Origin: Thermoflexales bacterium
GTDB lineage: Bacteria; Chloroflexota; Anaerolineae; Fen-1058
Length of the DNA stretch: 11,583 nucleotides
Reading direction: 5' to 3'
Assembly (NCBI GenBank): GCA_016931085.1
Contig: JAFGFO010000228.1
Coordinates: 1-11,583 of the forward strand
In this document: positions 5,963 through 11,583 of the stretch, piece after piece
How positions within the stretch are numbered: position 1 is the first letter of the stretch
Layout of the letters: each line of letters opens with the position of its first letter
Notes under the pieces: generated by a model
What the model saw: the letters and a program-made list of their open reading frames with translations, nothing else
Databases searched by the model: none
Told to the model about the DNA's origin: nothing
Position numbers and translations under genes: made by a program

Positions 5963-6586
5963 TTATTCGTTACGCCTGACCGTCACGTTGCCGAACGCGA
6001 TGTGGACGCCAGGCTCGAGCAGCGAGCCGGCGATCACTCCCACGTCACCGCTGCGCAGGTCGCCGTCGGTGAGCTGCGCCACCTGTTCCCCGTTGACGGC
6101 GAACGTGAGCGTGTTGCCCTGGCACGTCACGCGCAGGTGGTTGGTGGCAGCCCCGGTGTGAATCGCGGGCGATGCCTGCCAGTCGCCGCCCAGCTTGACC
6201 CACTGGCCTTTGAGGCGTTTTTGGACGAGGAAATAGCCGTCGCCGCTGACCTGGAAGCTGTAAAAGTTCTCATCGTCCACGCGGCGGGCGATGAGGCCAT
6301 AGCCGTTGTCGTCCGGCCCCTCTACCTGAGTGGCGTCTGCCTCCAGGACCAGGTTGCTCAGCGCCAGCCCGGCCACCGACCAAGCCAGCGTGTCAGGCTG
6401 CTTGAGGGTAATATGTACCTGGCCACCTTCCACGGCGATGTCGACCTGGCTGGCATGGGTCTGCGTCCACTGGAGCTGTTCGAATGTCCAATCCGCCTGG
6501 GACGGCGTGTTCACGGCCGGCGCCAGCGGCTGGCTGCAAGCGCTGAGAGCAATCGCAAGCATTACGAGTAAGAGATATCTGTTCAT
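5963..6586 (-). CDS. Lipoprotein with probable concanavalin-like (LamG/DUF1080-type) domain
   Basis: The 207-residue product has a lipoprotein signal: a short N-terminus (MNRY), a hydrophobic stretch LLLVMLAIAL and the lipobox LSAC, with Cys17 as the lipidated residue. It should therefore be exported and tethered to the membrane surface. The mature part looks like a jelly-roll sugar-binding fold. Residues about 32-80 carry strands. GYGLIARRVDDENFYSFQVS and YFLVQKRLKGQWVKLG are typical of LamG/DUF1080-like sequences, as are LRVTCQGNTLTFAVNGEQV and VGVIAGS, which line up with the last strands. A glycan ligand is an inference. AGGAGG lies nine bases before the ATG. The TPR gene lies upstream on the same strand with only a tandem repeat between them, so co-transcription is possible. 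Confidence 0.88.
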   Translation of the reverse strand: MNRYLLLVMLAIALSACSQPLAPAVNTPSQADWTFEQLQWTQTHASQVDIAVEGGQVHITLKQPDTLAWSVAGLALSNLVLEADATQVEGPDDNGYGLIARRVDDENFYSFQVSGDGYFLVQKRLKGQWVKLGGDWQASPAIHTGAATNHLRVTCQGNTLTFAVNGEQVAQLTDGDLRSGDVGVIAGSLLEPGVHIAFGNVTVRRNE

Positions 6587-6612
6587 AAGATATGGCCTCC
6601 TGGCATAAAACG

Positions 6613-6668
6613 AGTTTCACGTTTCAGGTTTCAGGTCTCACGTTTTACGCATCACGTTTCACGTTTTA
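6613..6668. repeat. Eight 7-base tandem repeats (consensus CGTTTCA on plus strand)
   Basis: The segment divides without gaps into eight heptamers: AGTTTCA, CGTTTCA, GGTTTCA, GGTCTCA, CGTTTTA, CGCATCA, CGTTTCA and CGTTTTA. The period is exactly seven bases over 56 bases. It fills most of the 92-base gap between the TPR and lipoprotein genes. Arrays of the (CGTGAAA)n type occur in many genomes. Function is not known. Confidence 0.85.
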
Positions 6669-6678
6669 CTTCCCCGGG

Positions 6679-8118
6679 CTATTCCGATAGGGCCTTCTCC
6701 CTCGCCCGGCGTCCCAACTCGCCGGCCGGGTCCAGGCTGGCGGCGCGCTCGGCTGACTGGCGTGCTTGTTCGGGTTGCTTGAGCGCCACCCACACGGCCG
6801 ACATGTGATAGTGCGCCAGGGCAGAGCGTGGGTTCAATTCCAGCGCGTGCTGCAGCTCAGCGTACGCGGCCGGGAAGCGGGAGGTGAGATAGTACGCCCA
6901 ACCCAACAGATCGTACGCTTCGGCGTCGCCCGGCGCCAGGCGAGCGGCCTCCTGCGCCGAGGGCAGCCCTTTTTCCTCGACAGAAATCATTGTATCCAGG
7001 TAATAGTGCGCCAACTGCTTGGCCCAGGCTGAGTTGTCAGGCTCGGTTTCAGCGGCCTTGACCAGCCAGCTTTCGCCCTCGACATAATCCTCAATGGTCT
7101 GGCTGCCCTGTAAAACGCACAAGCCGATCTCGACCATCAGGGCCGGGTTGGATGGATCGCGGGCCAGGGCCGCCTCGAACTCGGCGCGGGCGGCAGCCGG
7201 GTCGCCGTTTTGCCGCAGGTGCAGCCCCCACAAATAGTGCGCCACGACCGAATCGGGAGCAAGCTCCACAGCCTTGGCCAGGTAGGCCGCCCCGTCGTCC
7301 CCTGAGCGGTCGAGCACATGCCCAAGGTAGGCGTGCGCTTCGCCGTAGGCTGGGTTGAGCGCCACAGCCTGCTCCAGCGCACGGCGAGCCATGCCCAGGC
7401 TACCCTCGGCGAGGGACAGGCGACCTAGCCTGGCCGCCCGATAAGCGTCGTCGTCCGAGTCAGCCAGGGCGTCGAGCCACTGGCGGGCGGCGGCCTCGTA
7501 AGCCGGGTCGAGGCGGGCGGCGTGCAAGTGCAGCCGAGCGCTATCGGGATCATCCAATGCCGCCAGTTGCCCCAGGCTAAAGTGGGCCGTGGCCGAGTCA
7601 GGCTGCACTACCAACACCTCGTTCAGCGCAAGCTGAGCCTGCCCCCAGTTCTCCTGGGCCAGCCAGGTGCTCGCCAGACCGAGCCGGGCCTGGACGTCAT
7701 CCGGCTGCTGGGCGATGAGCTGCTGCCAGTTATAGACAGCCCCGGCGAAATCGCCGTGGCCTTGCAGCGCGCGCGCCATGCCGCTGTGCACGGCCGGCGT
7801 GTTGCCGCCGCGCTGGCTGGCGGCCGCAAAGGCCTCGACGGCCGCTGGGTACTGTTGTAGTTCGAGATAGACCTCGCCCAGGCGCAGCAGCGCTTCGGGG
7901 TCACGCGAGTCCAGTTGCGCGGCCTGTTGGTAACTTTCGGCAGCGCTGAGGTACAAGTAGCCGGCGCGCTGCTCGTCACCTCGTGCCAACAGCGTATAAA
8001 AGCGGCTGGGGCGGACGTGCTGCAGCGAGGCAAGCGCCACCGCCACAACCAGCAGGCCCACCAGCAGCGCCATCCCTCTCGGCACGCGGGCGGCCGGTGA
8101 AGGGCTATCCGTGCTCAT
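6679..8118 (-). CDS. Membrane-anchored tetratricopeptide-repeat protein
   Basis: The 479-residue product has a short N-terminal tail and one hydrophobic segment (residues 16-32, MALLVGLLVVAVALASL), then TPR repeats to the C-terminus. Typical TPR pairs of helices are visible at about residues 50-115 (AAESYQQAAQLDSRDPEALLRLGEVYLELQQYPAAVEAF), 118-185 and 230-310. Others lie at about 385-465, such as AYDLLGWAYYLTSRFPAAYAELQHALELNPRSALAHYHMSA. TPR proteins act as scaffolds for protein complexes; here the repeat domain is probably on one side of the membrane. There is no catalytic domain. GGGAGGTGA lies just before the ATG. A hairpin repeat (8134-8166) sits immediately upstream. I could not find a convincing minus-strand promoter. 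No partner is known; the neighbouring lipoprotein might belong to the same surface complex, but that is a guess. Confidence 0.9.
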   Translation of the reverse strand: MSTDSPSPAARVPRGMALLVGLLVVAVALASLQHVRPSRFYTLLARGDEQRAGYLYLSAAESYQQAAQLDSRDPEALLRLGEVYLELQQYPAAVEAFAAASQRGGNTPAVHSGMARALQGHGDFAGAVYNWQQLIAQQPDDVQARLGLASTWLAQENWGQAQLALNEVLVVQPDSATAHFSLGQLAALDDPDSARLHLHAARLDPAYEAAARQWLDALADSDDDAYRAARLGRLSLAEGSLGMARRALEQAVALNPAYGEAHAYLGHVLDRSGDDGAAYLAKAVELAPDSVVAHYLWGLHLRQNGDPAAARAEFEAALARDPSNPALMVEIGLCVLQGSQTIEDYVEGESWLVKAAETEPDNSAWAKQLAHYYLDTMISVEEKGLPSAQEAARLAPGDAEAYDLLGWAYYLTSRFPAAYAELQHALELNPRSALAHYHMSAVWVALKQPEQARQSAERAASLDPAGELGRRAREKALSE

Positions 8119-8133
8119 CCCTCACCTCCCTTC

Positions 8134-8166
8134 AGACTTCCGAAGTCTGGCAGACTTCGGAAATCT
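8134..8166. repeat. 33-base hairpin repeat between divergent genes
   Basis: AGACTTCCGAAGTCT (8134-8148) and AGACTTCGGAAATCT (8152-8166) are complementary at 14 of 15 positions across the loop GGC. The left arm is itself nearly palindromic. Repeats of this AGACTTCCGAAGTCT type are common dispersed elements, to my knowledge. It lies between the TPR gene's ribosome binding site and the -35 box of the S12 hydrolase promoter. Confidence 0.8.
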
Positions 8167-8169
8167 ATG

Positions 8170-8198
8170 TTGACCACATCCGATATTTTGCGTATAAT
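8170..8198 (+). promoter_or_regulatory. Strong sigma70-type promoter of the hydrolase-acyl-CoA dehydrogenase operon
   Basis: TTGACC (8170-8175) and TATAAT (8193-8198) are separated by exactly 17 bases. The predicted start near 8205 leaves about 32 bases before the ATG at 8237, with AAGGAA seven bases upstream of it. Confidence 0.85.
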
Positions 8199-8236
8199 CA
8201 AGGTTGTAAACACTATTCTGTATAAGGAACACAACC

Positions 8237-9448
8237 ATGCATACTATTATACCAGAAGAACTTGGATTTTCGTCCACGCGCCTGAATCGCATGAGCGCGG
8301 TGATGCAACGTTACGTTGACAATGGGCAGCTCTCCGGCGGGGTAGCCATGGTAGGCTGCCAGGGTCGAACCGTCTACCTGGACAAGTTTGGCCAGGCAGA
8401 CATCGAGGCCGGCAAAGCGGTAGAATTTGACACGCTGTTCCAGGTTGCCTCGATGACCAAGGCCGTCACAGTCGTGGCCGCCATGATGCTGTACGAGGAA
8501 GGCTACTTTGATCTCAACACGCCGGTGCACGCTTTTATCCCGTCGTTCAAGACGCTCAAGGTGCTGGCCAGGCAGACCGAGCATGGCCTGGAGCTGGTCG
8601 ATCTCGAACGGGACATGACCTTCCGGCACCTGTTCACTCATACTTCGGGCCTGAGTTATGGCTTTGACGAAAACGATCCCATCGACGCGTTCTACCGACA
8701 GAGCAGCGAGCGCCTGGGAAAAGAGGGGATCAAGATGACGTCCCAGGTCATGATCGAGCAGTTGGCCCAGGCGCCGCTTGCCTTCCAGCCTGGCAGCCAG
8801 TGGCGCTACAGCATGGCGATCGACGTTTTAGGTTACATCGTCGAGCAAATCTCGGGCCTGGCGTTGGACGAGTTTTTTCAGACGCGCATCTTTGAGCCAT
8901 TGGGCATGGTGGACACGGCCTATTACGTCCGGCGCAAAAAGGCCGAGCGCCTGGCGGTGATCTACGAGTACGTGGACAAAAGCGGCAAACTCAAGCCCAT
9001 CAAGGCTCCGGTACCCAAGCGTCGACCGGCCTTTCCCTCAGGGGGGGCGGGACTGATCTCGACGGTGGGAGACTGGGCGAGGTTTGCCCAGATGCTGGTC
9101 AACGGCGGCGAGCTGGACGGCATGCGCCTGCTCAGCCCCAGGACAGTCGGGCTGATGGAAATGAACCACGCGTCCGAGGCGTTGCTGCCCATTCGCTTCT
9201 ATCCGGCCGATCTCCGAAACGAGGGATACGGCTTGGGGTTGGGGATGCGCGTGCTGATGGACGTCTCGCGCGCCGGCCGGGCCGGCTCGGTAGGCACATT
9301 CGGCTGGGATGGCGCGTTCGGCACCGATTTCTGGATCGACCGGAAAGAGAGCCTGTTTGGGCTGCTGCTGCTCCAACACTATCCTAACAATCGCTTCCCC
9401 ATTCACCAGCAGTTCAAGGCGCTCGTTTACCAGGCCATGCTGCGATAA
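8237..9448 (+). CDS. S12-family serine hydrolase (beta-lactamase class C / esterase-like)
   Basis: This 403-residue enzyme has the hallmarks of the serine beta-lactamase/penicillin-binding fold: the S-x-x-K motif SMTK (Ser72 nucleophile, Lys75), the Tyr motif RYSMAIDVLG (Tyr191) and, near the C-terminus, FGWDGAFGTDFWID in place of the KTG box. HLFTHTSGL (131-139) is a family landmark. No signal peptide is visible, so it should act in the cytoplasm. That argues against a role in antibiotic resistance and favours an EstB-like esterase, amidase or D-amino-acid peptidase. The gene opens a plus-strand operon and ends only 12 bases before the acyl-CoA dehydrogenase, suggesting a linked role with acyl or ester substrates. 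The substrate cannot be told from sequence. Confidence 0.93.
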   Translation: MHTIIPEELGFSSTRLNRMSAVMQRYVDNGQLSGGVAMVGCQGRTVYLDKFGQADIEAGKAVEFDTLFQVASMTKAVTVVAAMMLYEEGYFDLNTPVHAFIPSFKTLKVLARQTEHGLELVDLERDMTFRHLFTHTSGLSYGFDENDPIDAFYRQSSERLGKEGIKMTSQVMIEQLAQAPLAFQPGSQWRYSMAIDVLGYIVEQISGLALDEFFQTRIFEPLGMVDTAYYVRRKKAERLAVIYEYVDKSGKLKPIKAPVPKRRPAFPSGGAGLISTVGDWARFAQMLVNGGELDGMRLLSPRTVGLMEMNHASEALLPIRFYPADLRNEGYGLGLGMRVLMDVSRAGRAGSVGTFGWDGAFGTDFWIDRKESLFGLLLLQHYPNNRFPIHQQFKALVYQAMLR

Positions 9449-9460
9449 AAGGATGATACA

Positions 9461-10660
9461 ATGGATTTCTCGCTCGCGTCCGAACACGTCATGGCGGCCA
9501 AGATGGTGCGCGACTTTGCCGAGAAGGAAATCGCGCCGGTCATCAAGGAACACGATCGCCAGCAAGAGCACATCCCCTGGCTGTTCAAGCGGATGGGCGA
9601 GTTGGGCTTGCTGGGCATCTGCATCCCGGCGCGCTACGGCGGGGCCGGCATGGATTACATCAGCCTGGGGCTGGCCTGCGAGGAGTTGGAGCGGGTCGAC
9701 ACCAGCCTGCGGGTGGTGATGTCGGTGCACGTTGGCCTCAACAGCATGGCGTTGTTCCAGTGGGGGGATGAAGAGCAAAAGCAGAAATACCTGGCGCCGC
9801 AGGCCAGGGGTGACAAGGTAGCCACCTATGCCCTGTCCGAGCCGGGGGCCGGCTCGGACGCGGCGGCCATCCGCACGACAGCCCGGCTGTCCGGCGACAG
9901 CTACGTGCTCAACGGCGAAAAGATGTGGATCAGCCTGGCCGACGTGGCCGACCAGTTCCTGATCATCGCCAAGACGGCGCCCGAAAAACGCCACAAGGGG
10001 ATGAGCGCCTTTATCGTCGAGCGGGGAACGCCGGGCCTGAGCACCGGCACGATTCACGGCAAGCTGGGCGTGCGGGCCGGCAACACCGGCTGGATCTCGC
10101 TGCAGGACGTGACGGTACCGGTCGCCAATCGCCTGGGCGAGGAAGGCGAGGGCTTCAAGATCGCCATGAGTGCTTTGGACAACGGGCGCTACACCGTGGC
10201 GGCCGGGGCGACCGGCTTGATCCGCGCCTGCCTGGAGGCGTCGGTCCGCTACGCCAACGAGCGAGAGACCTTTGGCTGCAAGATCGCCGAGCACCAACTG
10301 GTGCAGGAAATGATCGCCAGGATGGCGCGCGATTACGACATGGCGCGCCTGTTGTACCTGCGTGCCGGCTGGCTCAAGAACCAGGGCCAGCGCAACACGC
10401 GCGAGAGCTCGCAGGCCAAGTGGTTCGCCACCGACGCCAGCTTTGCGGCGGCAGCCGACGCGGTGCAGGTTCACGGCGCCTATGGCTACAGCGACGAGTA
10501 CGACGTCGAGCGCTATTTGCGCAACAGCAAGGGCGCGGTGATTTACGAGGGCACCAGCCAGGTGCACGCCCTGATGCAGGCTGGCTATGCGCTGGGCGCG
10601 CGGGCCGACCGGCCGCTGCGCTGCGAGCTGCCGGCTTACGATGCGGACGAGTGGCAGTAA
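9461..10660 (+). CDS. Acyl-CoA dehydrogenase
   Basis: The 399-residue product is a FAD-dependent acyl-CoA dehydrogenase, which introduces a double bond between C2 and C3 of an acyl-CoA. It shows the family order: an N-terminal helical domain with [15 protein letters not shown], then the FAD/substrate motif [19 protein letters not shown], and [18 protein letters not shown]. The C-terminal helices include [21 protein letters not shown] and [23 protein letters not shown]. The expected catalytic glutamate is Glu363 in [10 protein letters not shown]. Oddly, the usual WITNG or WISNA motif reads WISLA. Chain-length and substrate (fatty, branched-chain or glutaryl) cannot be set. AAAAGGA overlapping the upstream stop supports the start. 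The 12-base gap shows it shares the hydrolase promoter; the DUF433 gene begins only 17 bases after it. Confidence 0.97.
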   Translation: MDFSLASEHVMAAKMVRDFAEKEIAPVIKEHDRQQEHIPWLFKRMGELGLLGICIPARYGGAGMDYISLGLACEELERVDTSLRVVMSVHVGLNSMALFQWGDEEQKQKYLAPQARGDKVATYALSEPGAGSDAAAIRTTARLSGDSYVLNGEKMWISLADVADQFLIIAKTAPEKRHKGMSAFIVERGTPGLSTGTIHGKLGVRAGNTGWISLQDVTVPVANRLGEEGEGFKIAMSALDNGRYTVAAGATGLIRACLEASVRYANERETFGCKIAEHQLVQEMIARMARDYDMARLLYLRAGWLKNQGQRNTRESSQAKWFATDASFAAAADAVQVHGAYGYSDEYDVERYLRNSKGAVIYEGTSQVHALMQAGYALGARADRPLRCELPAYDADEWQ

Positions 10661-10677
10661 CAAATAAGGAGAATAGT

Positions 10678-10920
10678 ATGATTGATCTCTTGGAACGAAT
10701 CTCAATCAACCCAAATGTTTGCTTTGGCAAGCCGTGTATCCGAGGTACTCGCATTTGGGTATCGCTGCTCTTGGATTTTCTTGCTAATGGAGCAACAGTG
10801 GAAGAAATCCTTGAAGACTATCCACACTTGACTGTCGAAGATGTTCGCGCCGCTATCGCGTATGGCGCGGAAATGTCGCGGGAACGTTATGTCCTGGTTC
10901 CTGCCGAGGCGACAGCATGA
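10678..10920 (+). CDS. DUF433 antitoxin
   Basis: The 80-residue protein matches the DUF433 family, a helix-turn-helix antitoxin usually paired with a PIN-like toxin. The key motif is GKPCIRGTRIWVSLLLDFLANG (residues 17-38), followed by VEEILEDYPHLTVEDVRAAIAYGAE (41-65), which would hold the winged-helix core. It opens with AAGGAG six bases before its ATG. Its stop overlaps the start of the toxin gene in ATGA, so translation is coupled. A longer open frame reaches back into the acyl-CoA dehydrogenase, but that is a shadow frame; the ribosome binding site marks the true start. Codon use looks AT-richer than in neighbouring genes, which hints at horizontal acquisition. It probably represses its own operon and neutralises the toxin. 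Confidence 0.93.
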   Translation: MIDLLERISINPNVCFGKPCIRGTRIWVSLLLDFLANGATVEEILEDYPHLTVEDVRAAIAYGAEMSRERYVLVPAEATA

Positions 10921-11315
10921 AGTTCAAGCTTGACGAGAATTTAGGAGCTCGGACGCAGCATCTTTTCCGCGCTGCAGGGCATGACGCTCAAACTATTCTA
11001 GAAGAAGGCCTGCAAGGATGCTCTGACCGAGATATTTACACTGCTTGCTGTACTGAAAAGCGATGCCTGGTAACCTTGGATTTGGATTTCTCGGATGTCA
11101 CACGTTTCCCGCCAACCGAGTCTGCCGGTATTATTGTGATTCGCGTGCCTCGAAATCCGAGTTTGCCTTTGTTGGAGCGATTGGTTAGCCAATTCTTGAC
11201 CCTGGTCGCTCGGATGCCCGTAGGAAGAAATCTATGGGTCGTGGAAATAGGGCGCATTCGGATCCATGAATCAAAGACGGATGATGCATGGGATAATCCG
11301 TCGGAGGAGTTTTGA
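10917..11315 (+). CDS. DUF5615 PIN-like toxin
   Basis: The 132-residue protein fits the DUF5615 family (Mut7-C-like PIN fold), probable RNases paired with DUF433 antitoxins. The first acidic cluster is LDENLG (Asp6, Glu7), typical of this family. It is followed by SDRDI (Asp37, Asp39) and [10 protein letters not shown] (Asp55, Asp57, Asp60). [13 protein letters not shown] then closes the fold's last strand, as expected. It overlaps the antitoxin by four bases (ATGA). Its stop lies four bases before cysS, and the ribosome binding site of cysS is inside its last codons. Codon use is AT-richer than in cysS or the acyl-CoA dehydrogenase. No toxin activity has been shown here; that is inferred from the family and gene order. 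Confidence 0.9.
   Translation: MKFKLDENLGARTQHLFRAAGHDAQTILEEGLQGCSDRDIYTACCTEKRCLVTLDLDFSDVTRFPPTESAGIIVIRVPRNPSLPLLERLVSQFLTLVARMPVGRNLWVVEIGRIRIHESKTDDAWDNPSEEF
11303..11309 (+). promoter_or_regulatory. Ribosome binding site of cysS inside the toxin gene
   Basis: GGAGGAG ends ten bases before the cysS ATG and overlaps the last codons of the toxin gene (stop at 11315). Translation of the toxin 3' end would run through this site, so the two genes are likely coupled. Confidence 0.75.
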
Positions 11316-11319
11316 CACA

Positions 11320-11583
11320 ATGAAGCTGCAATTATACGACACCTACACGCGCAGCGTGCGCGACTTTGAGCCGCTGCATCCGCCCGAGGTAGGGCTGTAC
11401 ACCTGCGGTCCCACGGTTTACGATTACGCCCACATCGGCAACTTGCGCACCTACGTCTTCGAAGACCTGCTGCGCCGCGTGCTGGAGTGGAACGGTTACA
11501 CCGTCAAGCACGTGATGAACATCACCGACGTGGGGCACCTGAGCTCCGACGCCGACACCGGCGAGGACAAGATGGAAAAGGGC
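11320..11583 (+). CDS. cysS: Cysteinyl-tRNA synthetase (partial, N-terminal 88 residues)
   Basis: This class I aminoacyl-tRNA synthetase loads cysteine onto tRNA-Cys. The visible 88 residues contain the N-terminal catalytic motif [27 protein letters not shown] (residues 27-53), holding the zinc ligand Cys29 and the ATP-binding HIGN (the HIGH signature). [24 protein letters not shown] (65-88) is a further family block. The rest of the protein, with the KMSKS motif and anticodon-binding domain, lies beyond the right edge; family members are usually about 460-500 residues. The start is set by the ATG after GGAGGAG. No promoter is visible close upstream, so it probably depends on the operon promoter at 8170 or one within the acyl-CoA dehydrogenase gene. 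Confidence 0.97.
   Translation, partial: MKLQLYDTYTRSVRDFEPLHPPEVGLYTCGPTVYDYAHIGNLRTYVFEDLLRRVLEWNGYTVKHVMNITDVGHLSSDADTGEDKMEKG

Noticed and set aside
9038..10705. A 555-residue minus-strand open frame overlapping the hydrolase and the acyl-CoA dehydrogenase
   Set aside because: It lies entirely antisense to two well-supported genes, and its sequence is rich in Ala, Gln, His, Arg and Val, as expected from the complement of GC-rich coding DNA. It contains no family motif.
9925..10920. A long plus-strand frame ending with the DUF433 sequence, suggesting a fusion protein
   Set aside because: The first 250 residues are an out-of-frame reading of the acyl-CoA dehydrogenase. The AAGGAG site at 10666-10671 and the family start place the real gene at 10678.

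Overview
The window looks like a piece of a GC-rich bacterial chromosome. The gene set (an archaeal/Chloroflexi-type IlvD, an S12 serine hydrolase, a large TPR membrane protein, toxin-antitoxin pairs and many short intergenic repeats) fits a member of the Chloroflexota, probably an Anaerolineae-like lineage. That placement is an inference from protein flavour and repeat types, not a database result. No rRNA, tRNA, CRISPR array, transposase or phage gene was seen.

Left part, minus strand (1-3481): a branched-chain amino acid biosynthesis operon, ilvD then ilvB, with ilvB running off the left edge. It is preceded by a strong sigma70-type promoter and a complete peptide-leader attenuator. The attenuator has a 32-residue leader peptide (14 of 32 residues Ile, Leu or Val, including the run IVLVLI), a pause hairpin inside the peptide gene, a sequence that can pair with the left arm of the terminator, and an intrinsic terminator with seven U residues just before the ilvD ribosome binding site. 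This is the most interesting regulatory system in the window.

Centre (3482-8168): a 29-base palindrome separates the ilvD promoter from a divergent promoter that drives a 312-residue protein of unknown function with two possible PH-like halves. Then, on the minus strand, come an AbrB-type antitoxin plus PIN-domain toxin pair with its own promoter, a HIT-family hydrolase, a lipoprotein with a probable concanavalin-like sugar-binding fold, and a membrane-anchored TPR protein. Almost every gap here holds a different short repeat: a terminal-inverted-repeat element, a dispersed GCGAAGC-type repeat, an 8 x 7-base tandem array and a hairpin repeat.

Right part, plus strand (8170-11583): a good promoter starts a tightly spaced run of an S12 beta-lactamase-family hydrolase, an acyl-CoA dehydrogenase, a DUF433 antitoxin plus DUF5615 PIN-like toxin pair, and cysS (cysteinyl-tRNA synthetase), which runs off the right edge. 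The toxin-antitoxin pair looks AT-richer than its neighbours and sits between the dehydrogenase and cysS with almost no spacing. The cysS ribosome binding site lies inside the toxin gene, so an essential gene is probably co-transcribed with the pair.
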